Under the pieces are notes generated by a model. That model was not told where the DNA came from, made no database searches, and saw only the letters and a program-made list of their open reading frames with translations. The translations under genes were made by a program, and so were the position numbers. Positions 35,590-50,440 of a DNA stretch of 64,000 bases are shown in pieces. Position 1 is the first letter of the stretch, and each line of letters begins with the position of its first letter. The stretch is from Numida meleagris (Eukaryota; Chordata; Aves; Galliformes; Numididae): the NCBI RefSeq assembly GCF_002078875.1, contig NC_034414.1, forward strand, positions 11,086,225 to 11,150,224. Direction: 5' to 3'.

Positions 35590-38500
35590 TATACTCGTAT
35601 ATTTATATGAAAGTAACAAAGGTTTTGGAATCTGTATCTTGTGTTCAGAAACATATCTGTGGAAAATATCTGAGATAAGACTAAAAGGATTACTATAAAC
35701 AACTCTTGCTGAATAGTCTACTCATACTGCAACGGTGTTTCAACCAAATCTAGAAATTAGAAGTATAAAGGAATGATTAACCATTCTTAGTGGTTTAGAC
35801 CAGGCTGGGAGAATTGTGCATAATGTTAGTATCTAAGGCAAATTTACAGAGATGAGTACATAGCATGTACAAGGAACCACATGAGTGGTAGCCATGCAGT
35901 GGACAGGATATCTAGTAAGTCAGTCCCTCAGACACTTTCAATACCACAGTACAGTGGGCAGCTGAAATCATTAATTTTTGTTACCATTACCATGAAGGCA
36001 AGTACCTGTTCCTCAGAGTCTCTGTAAAATGTCCTTTCAGCACTGGAACTCCTCTGGAGTGTTACTAATGGTAGTGTAGATGCTATCAAGTACAAAATTC
36101 TGGAGTTTTGAAAATGTCAATGTAAGAAATCCCCTTTCTCTCTATAATTTAAGTTTCTGACAAGTTCCCAAAAATGTCTCTTCCAAATAAGTAATAAATA
36201 ATAGTAGTACAATATAATAATACAAAAAACTATTTCAAAACTTTTTTGAAAGGAATGTTTTCAGTTGTGTGAAAAGAATATTCTATTGTGGTAAACACTT
36301 GTTTTATAAAAATAAATAAAATGTTTCTGGAGTATTTAACCATCAGTATTTGAAGGCCTGGGCAGCATCTCAAAGACAGGGGGAAACAAAAAAGTGGATT
36401 TTGTTTGATCTGCTCAGGGATCAAAGGGACAAATACTGTCTATAGGGATGAAAGTGTGGAGAAGTGTTCTCCGTGCTGCCTGTTACATAGTTATTCATAT
36501 GCCCTTGTTGCTCTTGTTACATGTTAGAGCTGCCTGTACCTGACCCTCTGTCATGTTTGGGAAAAGGAAAAAAGAAACTTAGTGTATATACAATGCTGCT
36601 AATGTGAAAGGTTTCTCATTAATCAGACAGAAGAATGAAATTTGTTTGTTTGTGAGAGGGAGTACTGAAACTGGCTTTTTGTTTGTCTTAAGCAGTGTTG
36701 ACTTCAATTGGCCATGACATAATTGTGGCTTTGACTTTTTCAGAAATCATGCACATGTTTAATTTCAAGCGTGGGAATGTACAGAGAACCAAAATTGCCT
36801 AAGTGCCTGCTATTTTGATGTGTTGGTCATACAACTAAATTGTAGATGACAAATGTTGCGTGACTAAATTTTGAAGGTATCTTCTAGTGCACTGAAGTAT
36901 ACAAATTACTGAAACTGGATGAGGAATAATTATAGCAATATCATCCTCTTTCCACCTATTGACTGGGATTTGGTTTTGGAATATCCTAACACATGACAGT
37001 GAACTACACAACTTTGTAATATACTATATAGAGATTCAACATTTATACCTTCTGTATCTTTGTATGCCTCTGTTGGTTGGATATTATTGATGCGGTGTAT
37101 TCTTGTGGAAAGCATATTCACTAAATAATCCTCAGGACTGAATTCCTAATTAAGTTCACAATTATATGAATGCAAATACACTGCATTGCTAAGAATCTGT
37201 ATACCAATGTTACCAATACCAAAGATGTTATTACTATAATTCAGCTTCCTTTCATTTGAGAAAAAAAATGGGTTAATTTTTGGAATACAAAAATTGTGCA
37301 ATTTAACTGAGTACCTAAACGTGGCAGGCATTTTTTTAGCCACATCTACAAAAGATAAAAATGTCTGTGAAGGTTAAGTGAGGATTGACTGACTGGGCTT
37401 AGAAGACCAAGAATGATATTACTTTTTCATTCTCTGGAAAAAAAACATATTTGTATGTGGGTTCTTACCATCATCATCCGTTTTGTCCTCCCATATTTTC
37501 AGATAAGTGGGGTGGTTTAACCAAGGTCAGTATGTGGCCCTGGACACTGCCAAGAAGATTGTAATTGTAATTCCATTGTAATTCCTGACAGAGCCTGGGA
37601 GAAACTTAAGAGAAACAACTTTATTTAAACAAATGTTTCAGAAGATTAAGAGCACTTCCTGAAAGGGCTAGGGCAGACAAAGGATAGGAGATCTGTAATA
37701 GAAAGGGTATTCCCCCTTAGTCTTTATGTTTGAAGGATTTCACAAGAGGAAGAAAGGAAGCAGTGGAGAGAAAATGAATGGTGGTGTTAAGTGGAAATAA
37801 TATGTGATAATTGTTCTGTAAAATCAGTAAAAAATAATTATATTTTTCTTATGGAAGTGAAAATAGTGGCTACAGTCCAACTGTCTTCTAAAGGGCAGAT
37901 TCATGCCCTGAATTAGTAGATAACTTAAGTATACCAGTTGCAAATATAATTAATAATATTATAATTATCTATTTCTGTGATTTTTACGTACCTATCTCCC
38001 TTTGCTTAATAAAAAAAATTGGAGGCACAATGAGTGATTAACATTGGAAACAATTTCCCATTCAGAAATTAAGTAATAAGAAACAGCCACATTTCCTACA
38101 GAAGTTCCTATCAAAAACATACTCATTTTTGGCTATTCAGGGCTTCCATATCTCTTTCTCCTTTTCTATATAAAAGAGAAAAAAAGACTTTTAAGCCAGT
38201 TTTATTAACGTTATTCTTCTGGTACTAGACAGAATACTTATGCTGAACAGTTTCGCTGCCCATTTTTATTTCTGATAGAATCTAAGCTGCAACTTATTCT
38301 ATCCATTTGTAATTTGAGTCAGTTCTGTGCCACCACACAAGTCTGTTAAATCTTTATAGTGAAGAACCAACAAGCTTAGGGTATCTGTGAATCACTGGTC
38401 TTAAAGTTATTTTGTTACTACATGCAGCAAAAAAGCTAAGTTTCCATATTTAACCCATGCTGCGGTAAGTCTTCCCAAGCAAGATCATCACATTAACCCT

Positions 38501-41500
38501 AGCATGACAAAAGTACACATAAAACAAAAAAAGAGAGAGACATACCATGACTGTTCCTTTTAAAAATTACTCATTTAAAAGATATTTGCTTGCTTTCTAT
38601 AGCAGGGATTGCTCTGTAACACATTACACAACTAACACTTTCAGCAGTACTTCTACTTGTTCCAGAAACACTCATTTATTTTGTCCTATAATGAAACAAT
38701 GTTGACAAGGTATAGAAGCCCAGGGTGACATTAGGCAGAAGCAAAGTCTTTCAGACTCTTGTAAAGTTGAGAGCCAGAAAACAGATTTGAAAAGATACCC
38801 TTTTCTGAATTTAACTACATTTCAATTCCGACACCACTTCTTTCAATATGGCCAAGTTTTAGTCCTGTCACAAAAGCTATTTCCAATTGTGATGCTGATC
38901 AGAATATTCAGTTAATTAGTATTCAACTTCCACAATTGCTTTACAGTTGAATTTTCAGGATACTTCAAGAAATCCATGACAGTCATTTGGTGCTATTCTT
39001 AATATTTAAGCCAGAAACTGACATCTGAAACCAAGAAAACAAAGGTAGTCATTCCTACCAGCAGTTTCCTAAAGTACACTGACTGCTACTGTGAAAGACT
39101 TCAGGTACCCTTCTAGCTTTGTTTTGCCCAGTGGCTGAGTAGAAGGAATTGGAAAAAGGTTGATCAGTCATGTGTCATGTACAGATCCTATTATATATCT
39201 GGAGAATCTTCATAAATGAAATAAAGTATAGTAAGGACAAATGTATTCAAACTTAGCATAACTGGGATTCCCCAAAACACATGATCCTTATTCTTTATGG
39301 CATCTATTGTTTACATTTAGAACTCACTGGAAACACAGTATTTCTGCAGTTTTAGGTTATACTTTCTCAATACTGAGTGAGCTCATGAGGGAGACAGAGA
39401 GGTTTGGTGTTTGTCTGATTTCGTTACAATGGCAGCCTTCTCGTTCAGAGTTTCTTTTGTAGCTATCCCCAGTTCTGAAACAGAGAAATCTTCCTCCATC
39501 TCTGATCAAAGATTTGAGGCTTTGTGAAAATACTTGTTTATTCCTTCCTATACAAATCCTTGCTTGTTCAGTCTTCAGCCAAAAGAAACTACTCTTGATA
39601 TTTGTTCTGCATGGGATCTGCTTATTCTGTATAGAAGCTGTCTGAACAGCTGTTCGATGCAGTTTGCCAGATCACCTCATAAAACTCCCTGGTAGCTGGA
39701 AATCAGGAAAGGTCCTGTATGACCCCGTGTCAGAACAGGCTTAGCAGATCTTATAAGAGTGCTTGCCTATATCTTCCATTCATAGATAGTGTAATACCTG
39801 AGAATGAATGAATTCTCTCACCATAAACAGATTTTTCCAAATATTCTTCATTTATTAATTCTTAGATACTCCAAACTTCTCAGGTAGTGCTAGTAATCTG
39901 TCTCCAAACTCTTTAAGCACGGCTCTGCTTTTTTGTGCTCACAGAGGATCTGAGTCATCCAGTAGATTCACTGAAATATGAATTTGAAGAGATACATGAA
40001 AGTACAAACACTGATTCAGGGATGAAAGGAATATGGGGAGGAGGATTTTTTTCCCCATTTTAAAATTCTCATCATTGCAGTTAGTTATGAAAAAAAGGAA
40101 ATAAAAAATTGTGCTCTGCCCTTATCTTTTTTATAATATTTTAGTTTGGATGGGAAGATCTCACTTGATTGTATTCTACAGCAATGTTATAAACGCTGAC
40201 GTTTCTGAACATTTTGGGGTTTTGGCTAAAGGTTTTGAGTTTTTTTAAGTCCATGTTTGAGCATACTTCTAAACAGAGTGTCTGTGCTTTCATTGCATTA
40301 TTTGTTCTCTATCTTCCGGGTAATTACTAGCATATGATATCAACTGATTATTGTGTTCATAGGGGTTTGGTGTAACCAGCATTGCACAAATGCTCTGGAG
40401 ACCAGAGATTTTAACTTCTGCTTCTTTCAGAATACTTTAATGGTTCATGATGAAACTTGCAAGTTAGGAAGCTTGTTTAGCACTCTTAAAGTATACCTCA
40501 AATATTAAGTGATTCTTAGAACATACTGAGTGAAGGATTTTGTATATCCATCATCTGATGGGAAGAAAAGCTACCACTGGCTTACAAAGAATACACTTAA
40601 GTTGTTGTGTTATCTTCTCCTTCTTCTCCTTCTCTGTCCCAGTACGCTTATTCTAACAAGTGATTGTTCTGTAGCATTTAAATGTGGGTTAATCACCTCT
40701 AGAGTGTTTCATTTCTTCTCTAATGTCAAGAAGTAATGTCCCTTTTTACTTTTAAAAATACCTTTACCATTGTTTTAAGTACATTCCACTGAATTAAATG
40801 AGTTGATGGAGGAGGTTTTTTCAATAACATTATCATCCTACTAGAAGAGAAAATCTATTCTGTAAAATACATTCTCATTTTCTGGATCTAGCAAGATTTA
40901 CTATAAGAGAAAGTAGATTTGAAGTACTTCTATTTGGGGTACAGTTCCATCTCCTGTTGTGAGTTTTGAGTTTTGCAGGGTTTGCTTCCTCTGAAAAGTC
41001 AAGTGACCAATTTTAAATTTGAAGATTAGAATTCATAAAGAAAACATCTAAGTTTTGAAGCAAATTATGAAGGATTAAAAGGAGATGTGGAAAAGATAAA
41101 CTATAAAACTCCAGTAAAATCTCAGTTGAAAAAAGTGATAATAGTTGATTTATGAGATTCAGGTCTAGTTTGCCAAATATACGACACAAATATTATTTAA
41201 AAATATAGAAAAGTATGTCATAACATAGAAGCAGAATGTTACATGACAGCATACATTGTATTTTGAATGTTTTTTGTTGTGGTGGTTATTTTATTGTAAT
41301 ATTTTATTATGCGAAACCAACAAAACCCGCAAAGGAATAATGCACAGTTCTCTAATTAAGCACAAAAATAGAGCGCTCTGTCTGAAACGGAAGTTTGTTT
41401 CTCATAACTGAGCTCTAAACTGTTCATTATCAGTCAAAAATAACGTAGCTGCTCTGCACTCTTGACTCTACAACAGTAACTTTACTGCACAAGTTGTTAA

Positions 41501-44500
41501 TTCGTGGAAAATATTTGTGCAGTGGATAGGCATAGAATAGAGACTGAACTGAAACTGAGATAGAAGAAGGGTAAATCACATTCTTTTCTGAAGTATTTAC
41601 CAACTAAGAACAATTCAGATTTCATCTTTTCAAATAATCTGCAGCTCTTTCTTTCCATCTTCTCCTCTGGTTTTAGGAAGCACACAAACACCACATACCA
41701 TGCTGGCTATTGTTAGCAAATACCTTCATCCATCTTTAACTTAGGTATGACTTGACCTAGTACTTCCAGCCCTAGCCTTTGTCAGAATCCTACACAGGAG
41801 AATATTCTGTTTTCTTTAAAATTTACTCTGTCTTGTTAAGCTCCACCAAAAAAAGTTTTGTGTGTGTATGTGCAGTCTTCAAACAAATATCACAATGAGC
41901 TCTCTATTTCTGAGCCCTGTATAAATCTCACTCGGATACATAGGAACTTGCCTTCAATTTGAGCTTCTAACTGAGATGTCAGAAGGGCATAAAGCTACCT
42001 TAAAGGTTTTTTTGAAAATTAACAGTTTGTTTAACTGCTGTATTTCTCAGCAACAGTCTCTCTTGATGCTGGAAGACCACGTAAAGGGTCAGAACGCATG
42101 GCTAGGAAAAGAAGGAAACCCCAGTGTTACTCTCAGTCAGAGTCAAGCTTAAACAAAGTTTTCTTTTGTTATTTTTTTCTGCATTCATGTGGAACGAATA
42201 AATTTAAAGTAGCAAGAGTACTAATTACTACATCTTAAATACAGAGTTCCAGAGTGACTGGTTGCATTTTTTATAGTAAGCTTTTTGAAGAGATATAACA
42301 GCAATGATTTTACTAAAATATGTGTTTAAGTCAAATAATCTAGTACAGATTTAAAAATCAAATATGCCTTTCTCACATGGTCATTTCTAATTAAATGTAG
42401 TGATTTATATAAGGAGAGAAATCCTAAAAGCTATGAGAAAGATACTTTGTCTCTTATTTGCATCTGTTTTTCATGAATCTGATTGAAATACAGCGAATAG
42501 CGTATTGCACCTTGAGAATTTCCATTCCAATAAAGGGGCTACTTGTGAAAGGAGGTAATGATCAGTGATCAGTGTGAGGGCAGATTGCATGTTCTTACTC
42601 TGTGGCTTCAGTGGTTTATTTGCCAGGGACTACTGTGGCACAGTTTCTGTTAGTGGTTGTAGAAGATGATCATGCAATGTAGACAAAAATATGCAGTTAT
42701 GATTAATGTTACTTAAATTTAGGATGCTGCAACATTGACATTTACATCTGAAGCACAGATTTAGATACAACTCATAGTATGTGGTGAAGAATAAGTCATT
42801 ACAGGAGGTAATTAATTTCATCCATAAGGACAACAAAAGTAGGTAAGATGATCCACACTTGTTTCTCTCCATTGTCTTCAGAGAGAATTTAGTAAGTCTA
42901 GCTCAGAAATAGACATGTGCAATATGGACATCTAAATATAAATGACATCAATCCAGTTCAACTAAGAACCTCACTATTTTCTCTAGAGCTACTTGGATGG
43001 CTCTTCCATTATTTTTCTCAAATAGGCTTCAGTTTTTGGTGCTGTGTAGTGAACAAATTTGGAACAAAAGCCATACAACAGGCAAATGCTATGATTACTG
43101 TGAGACTGAATTACATGAAGGAAGGTTCTGACATGAGCAGCTCTGGTTGATTAATAGTGAGGATTATGAAGGTAAATGTAAGTGATGATAATCTACTTTA
43201 TGACAGTTTCTTTGAAAAAACTGACTATTGTGCCCATTATAAAAAAAATATATATATATGCATACAGATTGTACTGAGAGTTAAATATGCACAAAGTAGT
43301 GTTTGGTCCTAATCATGGTACAACCCACAATGGAGATGTAAAACAGTAAAAGTTGCTTCTGCTGTCTCTAACGTACATGACCAAGTAAGGTTATTCTTGC
43401 ATAAAGTTTGTCATGTACAAAAGTGACCAAAAGCTAAAAATACTTTTTTCTTATTTTAAAACTGATTTCTAAACACGCATATGATAAAGATATAATCAAA
43501 AAAAAAGCAGCTAAGAATATGTAAAAGCAAAATGAGCACAACAGCTTAATTTTCACATATTATTCTGGTAGTCTAAAGAAACTTCTATGTTGGCAATGAT
43601 TATATTTGCACCCACTTTAATTTACTACCTTGCCACAGTTTTAATTTTGGCATCATATTCTAAGGTCCTTCTTCTACCTGCTTGCTAGTCTTTCAGCTGT
43701 TTTTCCTCTCTTTGTTTCATGTCATTTGGCAAGGAACATAGAGAAATACTCCTATGTTGGTGTAATTAAGCAAATCATGCACATATTCATTTCTTCTGTA
43801 TCAATAGCCATATTAACATGGGAAAAACTAGAAGTGCATTATGCTGCATAAAACACCTGAATTTTGATATTATCAAACTTTTATCACATTGTAAAACCTA
43901 GGGAAATTTCATTGCCTGAAAAAAAGAGAGATGTCTATCAAGAGCATTAGCAAATGACCCGATTTTTTTTATAGTTGCTGTAGTTCGATTCTTATTTACG
44001 CATCAGAGCTCAATTTTCATTGCAAGTCTCTAGCTTGTACATATGTAATCCTATCTTATTTTTCCTGGCAATTTATTAGTGGTGTGAAAGTGTGGGCACA
44101 ATTCCTTATGGGTGAAAAATTACACCTACTGAAGAGCAGGTTTGAGAATTAAGCTTCTATATGCAGTGATTACCTCAGAATACAATGTGGTATAATGGGT
44201 GAGAACGAACCATGGTTATAGAGATCAAGTCTATTGTAGGTACAAAAGCTTATTTTATGTACATTAAAGAACCTCAATTATTTAAAGGCATTTGCACTGT
44301 TGGTTATTTTACACAGGTTATTTACACTGTTGATTAAATTGCTTGCAAAGCAGTCAGATTTCCATACACAAGTAGTCTAACAGAAATATTATGCTGCCAG
44401 CAATTTGCCAGTTGTCTGTTGACAAAGACAGAGAGTAAGCCACTGACTACTGTTTTTATACAATGAATCATTTTTGTAAAAATGGAGCAGTGTAATGAAA

Positions 44501-47320
44501 ATTCAAATGTATTGCTTTTCCCAATTCAAACAGAGAACCAAGCACTTCATATACTCTGCAAATAAGCCTCATTTGCCATACTGTATCAACTAACAAGCAA
44601 TTTTGGTTCTACATGCAGATTTTAAATAAAATTCTCCAAATTTAAACAGGTAGTTTCATGTTGCTTCAATAAAAAGATACTTTCAAAATATTTAGACATC
44701 TGTATATAATACTCTTTAAACTGTTTGTTCTAAAATGTAAACAGGTATCTCAGTGTTTGAGTTATCTTTCTCATTTGAAGGGAAAACATAAAAAAACCAA
44801 TTGGAATATCTAGAATCAGGAACAATGCTTACACAGCACAGCGGCATCTTTTATTGTATCTTAAGGTAAATTACGCAATTGTTACTCACTGTAGCTTTGC
44901 AAGACTCTTGATCTTTTAACCCATTCCAGAGCAGAACCATGTATTTCATGCGAAAATATGGGTAAAACTCAAACATCTGCAGTAAAGGAGAATTGTGGGT
45001 ATACTGGCTCTACAGGAGAGGTGAAATCCTCAGCCTTGATGAAATTGCTAATCACTTTGCTTAGAGTTTCATCAGGTCTTCTGTACTCTGCTAATGTAAT
45101 CCAGAGCAGTGCCACTGTGGAGGAAGGTGTCCCAGGACTAGCATGACATGACTAACTTTATAAAAGGGTTCCCATCCCGTTCCAAACTAAAGAGCTTATG
45201 GGAGGAGTACTGCATGTCAGACCCAATCACCATACTGGGCCCTGCTAGTTTTCTCTTTTACAGCATTCTAGAAATTGGTGCTTTACTGCTGTCCCCATAA
45301 ATAAATAGAATCTTTTGAACATCTGGTATGCGCAGTTGTTACAGAAGTCTTTGGGATGATTGTCTTCCTTGCTCATTGCTGTCTCCACACCATGCCATTT
45401 CCACCTGTCTGTCTGGTGCATGTCTGGTTTATTGCATGTAGTGCACACATCTGTTCTGTTGCATATTAAGTTATTTGAGTTATTATAAGCTGCAAATGTT
45501 TTCTAATATAAAACTAAACGTTTTAATATATAATTTACACATTTATTTATATCTAAATTTACTTATACATAAATCACAGATATTTACACCTATATCACAG
45601 ATATTTATACCTAAAATGATAAAGTTTTTTTCATATTGTATACTTAGAATGCCATCCAGCTGGATCAGATCTTGATCATCAAAATTTTTTCATGCACCAA
45701 TTGGCCGAAATATTAAAGATATAAGATTTCAAATATATTTATGTTATTGAATGGGAAGGATTTGTGGTACATTAAGAACATAAATAGAAAAGAGTTGAAA
45801 ATGTATGCTTAATTTATCTCCTTCAAAAAATCCCAAAACTGACTGAAAAAAAGATTATGTACTAAATTATTTTTTAAATTTTCTCTTTCTCAATGTATTT
45901 CCTGTACTTTACTATATATTATGAGAAATCATCATTTTCTCTTAGCTTAAGAAGGTCTCTAACACAACATGAGAGAACACAAAGACTTTCAAAAGCATCA
46001 TAAGATATGGGAAACATGATTGCAAGCCTTCAGAAAACTGGCACAAGCTTTGAGATGTAGATATAATACTTTAAAATGTTGTTGAATTAGTAATTAGTAA
46101 TCAGTATTTTTTATTTTAAGATCAATGGATAACTTGTAAGTAATAGCAGAAAATAGTGTTTACTGTGAAGAATACACGTCTCCACTCAGAAAACCATAGG
46201 CCTCCATAAAGAGATGGAGAATGAAATACAATTGATAGGCAATTAAATTTTATTTATACATAGTATGTAAACACAACTGCATTTCTCACATTATGTAATT
46301 ATTTTATCTAACTACAGATGTATTATCACATAATATCAGTAATTAAAAACGATAACTGGAATGTTTTCCTGGCAAGGAAAACTGCGAAAAAAAACGTTAT
46401 GATCTGTGTGCCTTACAGGCTGCATGTGCAAAGAGAGAATGGTCTTGGGCATCGTCATCGAGAGACTGTGGCCATGTACTCAGCTTGACTTCTTGTTGTT
46501 CAGAAATAAGGACCGACGAAGTTGTGTATTCAGGATTTATTATTGGAGTTCTTCAGATTTTGCACCCTGAAAGAGGATGTGCTTCTTTGACCATATTAAA
46601 TGCACTTTTTAAAGATAGGTTTCTGTAACTTGGGATTAGTTCATTTTGTGAGTAATGGGTGGTGTATGTACTTGGAAGATTTTAACTACTTTGGCAGAAG
46701 TTTTAGTTGGTTAGTATCTGCCTCAGAATCCTCTGCTTTTTATTGTTAATTTTTTTTTTTGCCAAGAAATAATCAGAATATTTTTCAGTGTGTTAAATTT
46801 TCAGACAGCGTTTCCATGAGGTTAAGAAGGCTGTGCTTTAGTTCTGACTGCCAAGTTGACAGTTTTCTTGGTAAAATTCTTTTACACTCTATGCAGAACT
46901 TGTGCCAAATGTATTAAATTTTAAGGCTTCATACACATCCAGCAGTGACTTGTCAGAGTCTCACAATTGGTTTGAATATGCTTCAGGATATAGTGCAGAG
47001 ACCCAAAGAGAACTTTCCTTGCTCAAGCATGCCAGAGATTACTGTGTGACAGTCACAGAAATGAGTAGAAAAGGGATAGCCTCTTGTACGCTCTCAGATG
47101 TTTTCTGGCACCAAAGGAGTATGCAATAAGAGGAAGAATGCCTGACATGCATAGAAAAGGATAAGTAGTATAATTAAACCTATATATTACAAAATACCTC
47201 AGAAAGCTGAGGATTGCACAGATAACCTTAATTCTAGTATCTTCTACCTTTTGACTGCTTGCTTTTTAATCCTTTAATGATTTTTGTGAAGTAGCCTAAA
47301 AGTCTTTTGCCTTGGTTTTG
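35590..47320. other. Unique AT-rich DNA
   Basis: About 11.7 kb with no recognisable transposon. It holds a short 21-bp-period duplication at 45573-45614. A stop-free, somewhat CpG-richer patch lies at 46356-46628 on the plus strand and is discussed under findings. Other open frames are short and anonymous. I see no paired splice signals strong enough to annotate. Confidence 0.55.
45573..45614. repeat. Two-copy 21-bp tandem duplication
   Basis: ATCACAGATATTTACACCTA begins at 45573 and recurs with a C-to-T change as ATCACAGATATTTATACCTA at 45594 (period 21). It sits inside an AT-rich low-complexity stretch that starts near 45540. Confidence 0.75.
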
Positions 47321-47847
47321 TGGTTTAACCCGGTAGGTGGCTGAGCACCATATAGTCATTCACTCACTCCCCCACTTCCCAATAGGATGCGGGAAAGAAC
47401 TGACAAAAACAAAGTAGAACTCATAAGATAAAACTATTTATTAAGATAGAAAAAAATGGAAAGTATAATAGTTACAACCATATATATGTGTATGAACGTA
47501 TATAACAAGTGATACACAAGCAATTGCTAACCACCCCCCATCTGATGCCCAGCTAGCCCCCCAAGCAGAGCAAGAGAGCAAGATGAATTCCCAACCCCTT
47601 CAAAACTCCTTCAGCATGACGTTGTCTGGTATGGAATATCCCTTTGGCCAATTTAAGTTGATTCTGTTTGCTCCCAACTCCTTGTGTCCTTTGCTGAGTA
47701 TGGCCTTGGCTCTGTACCACACCACTTAGCAGCAACTGTAAACATCAGTGTGTTATCAACATTGCTTTCTCCTAGAACCAAAACATAGCATCATACCAGA
47801 CACTGTGAAGAAAACAATTCTGTCCCAGCTGAAACTAAGGCATTTTG
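47316..47847 (-). mobile_element. Solo LTR, ERVL-type endogenous retrovirus
   Basis: The LTR spans 47321-47842 (522 bp), begins TG and ends CA, and is flanked by an exact 5-bp duplication TTTTG (47316-47320 and 47843-47847). On the minus strand it starts TGCCTTAGTTTCAGCTGGGA, contains TATGTTTTGG and GGAATATCCC-like blocks and has AATAAA near its 3' end before ...CACCTACCGGGTTAAACCA. I recognise this as a common avian ERVL-type LTR. The 5-bp duplication fits that class. No retroviral internal region or second LTR is present within the window, so it arose by recombination between two LTRs. Its promoter and polyadenylation signals point along the minus strand. Confidence 0.88.
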
Positions 47848-50385
47848 TAAGGATAGGCTTTTACATGCTTGCTTAAGTTCAGTAGTATAACTGGCTTATT
47901 ATGTCTTCTTCCTGATTTTCATCATGAAAATTATTCAATGTCTATTTGCAAAGATGAGAATAGTTCACAGCTAACAGTTACAGATCTATTCGCAGTGCTG
48001 GAGCTGGTTTACTCTGTGCTATGTTGTGTGTATGACCGTATTTCAAAAGGTTACGTGGTTTATGTGTTATTTACTTACAGTCCTAGAAACAGCACTGAAA
48101 TGTTTTAAAGTGGAAAAAAGAATCTGTTTAAAATAGTTATAAAGAGAATATAAAAAAAAATGAACAGTCTATCTCTATTTATCCAAAGGAGAAATAAACA
48201 AAAATAGTCTGTCTTATGCCTTCCAGTCCAAAACAGCAAAGCAAAGCTTTTCTGAAATTCTAGTATGTTTAATTTTCAATTATTATTTTTCATTTTTAAA
48301 AATAAGATTGTTCCTGCTCATGTCTTGGTCCTGGATTTTGTAAAGTAATGGTACATCATATAACGCTTTGTATATTTTTGAGAAGGAAATATTATTATTT
48401 ACAAGTCTAGCTTGAGAATTACTTGACACAATATTATTAGAGTAAAATGGGCATTTTCCCTCAATTAGGTGTGCATGTGTCTTTCAGTTAACTTCACCTG
48501 AGCTACTAGCAATAAGTATAGAGTGTCATTTAAAAATTTGATCTCTGTGCGAGCTGCTTTCAGAGGTGCCTGCCTGGATTCACTGTCAGTACGGCTTAAA
48601 GTCTTCCCAGTGGGCTGCTACAGCTGTTTGTAGGACAGTGCCACAAACAGAAACCACTGAAATAATCCAGGCAATTTATCTTTTATGTTTATTTTTAATC
48701 CAGTTCACATCTGAGATTGATTGATCAATCTATCTGTATGTGTATTGAATAGATGTAAGAGGAAGTAGGCATGTGTCTATACATATTTTGTAATATATAT
48801 TTATGCTTATATGAAATATTCCATGTCAGAAGATGACTATCAGCTTCTACTGAAATACTGAGAACGGGAAAGCCCATCTCAGTATCTCTGGCAAGGCTTG
48901 AGGGCTTAAAAGACTCATCTTGTGTGTCTATTACAAAAATTCTCTGAAAATTTTCCAGTAAGATTCATATTTTATAAGGAAATATATTTAGTCATTTTTA
49001 ACATATCATTTGGCTAGTAGAATCCCTCTGTGTATCATCATTAAAATTAATTCTTTTATAAAACCCCAAAACTAATGTAAATCATCTGCCAGAAGAAAAT
49101 GACTATTATGTTAACCATTTGTTCTTTGCAACAGCAGAGAAATATCTATCTGAAAAGTGCTGTTTCCAATGTAACTGTTGCTTATTTGCTCTGATAGTAT
49201 ATGGTAGCAAGATTTTAATAGAATCTATAGAAAAAAAAGGTCTAATATGTAGCTTCCCAAGAAGTACTTAATTTACTTTTTAATGAAGTTCATAGCTTAA
49301 GAGTTTTTATGATACAGTAGTGCTGGAAGCTGGAACCTGACCACACTTTGGCTTTTCTTTCTTCACGTATTTGCTTTTGTCGTGTCAGTTTTACTCAGTT
49401 TTACACTGAAAAGTGAAGATTTTTCTGAACTTTTTTTTTTTTAATCCAGAAGGTCTTATCAGTTGCAAGGCCTAGATTGTGAGTGTGAGCTTTGATGTCA
49501 ACAGCCCCAGTGCCTTTCTTTTTTTTTTATGTGGGGCATTAAGGTCAATTGCATATTCAGAGTATCTGTTCAGTGCTTTCACTAGAATTTTTCAATAATT
49601 AAAATAAACAGAGGTTTTTTAAGTACTTTTTCCTCACTGTTTTAATCTTGGTAGACAAGTGATTCAGACCAAATGTTGCTCTTTCCATGAATTACAGAGA
49701 TTTCAAAACTCTCTACTGGTGTTCATAGGCCAGCGTAGTGTATCTCAAAAGCAGTACTTTAAGAGGTCACCTAAAGACACATCAGCCAAAGAGACATTTA
49801 CTGTATATTGTTTTGTGCTGAAGAAAATGATGCACAAATTGCACAAAACTGCAGCTTAAAAATTCTTCTTTCCTGGAAAATGAATTAAGCTCATCCTGAC
49901 ATTTACTGACCAGTGTAACGTGAAGCAAACTGTAAGTCTTTCAGTGTTTCAAAGCTGTTGTGCTCTAATGTAACAACAATTGCTTCATATACTTTGAGTT
50001 CAAAAAGATATCAAAATAATTTTAACTAAATTGCCGAATATAAGTCCAGATTTTAAAACTGCATTTGCCCACTTTAAACAGGATTTTTTGTGTGCCATTC
50101 ACTTAACATGATAAGATAGCTAAATTGAAAAAGAAGTTTCAAAGCAGATGGAAGAGCTGTGTGAGTCGGCAGATACTCTTTTTGCACTTCAAGCTCTCCA
50201 CGCAAACTCGAATCCTAGCCAGTTTGCCTCCAAAGTCCCCAGTTGGGAAAATAAGATCTTGAAAATATTATGTCTCCTGGTGCTACAGCCAGATATTTTT
50301 TAAACTTAGAAAAGATTATCAAGATTCATTTAAATCCTTCAGGAAGATAAAAGAAATGAGGGAAAAAGGAGAAATAGTCACAGAT

Positions 50386-50440
50386 AGGAAAAAAAAGAAA
50401 AAGAGAAAGAAAGAAAAGAATAGGAAAAAAATAGAGAGAA
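50386..50440 (+). repeat. Polypurine tract
   Basis: Fifty-five bases with only two pyrimidines (T at 50421 and 50432), made of A runs punctuated by single or paired G. Such tracts can adopt triplex structures; that is general knowledge, not shown here. The frame crossing it encodes a lysine/arginine-rich string that is a by-product of base composition. Confidence 0.85.

Noticed and set aside
47553..47735. 60-codon minus-strand frame
   Set aside because: Lies wholly within the solo LTR; LTR sequence of this type is not expected to encode a protein.
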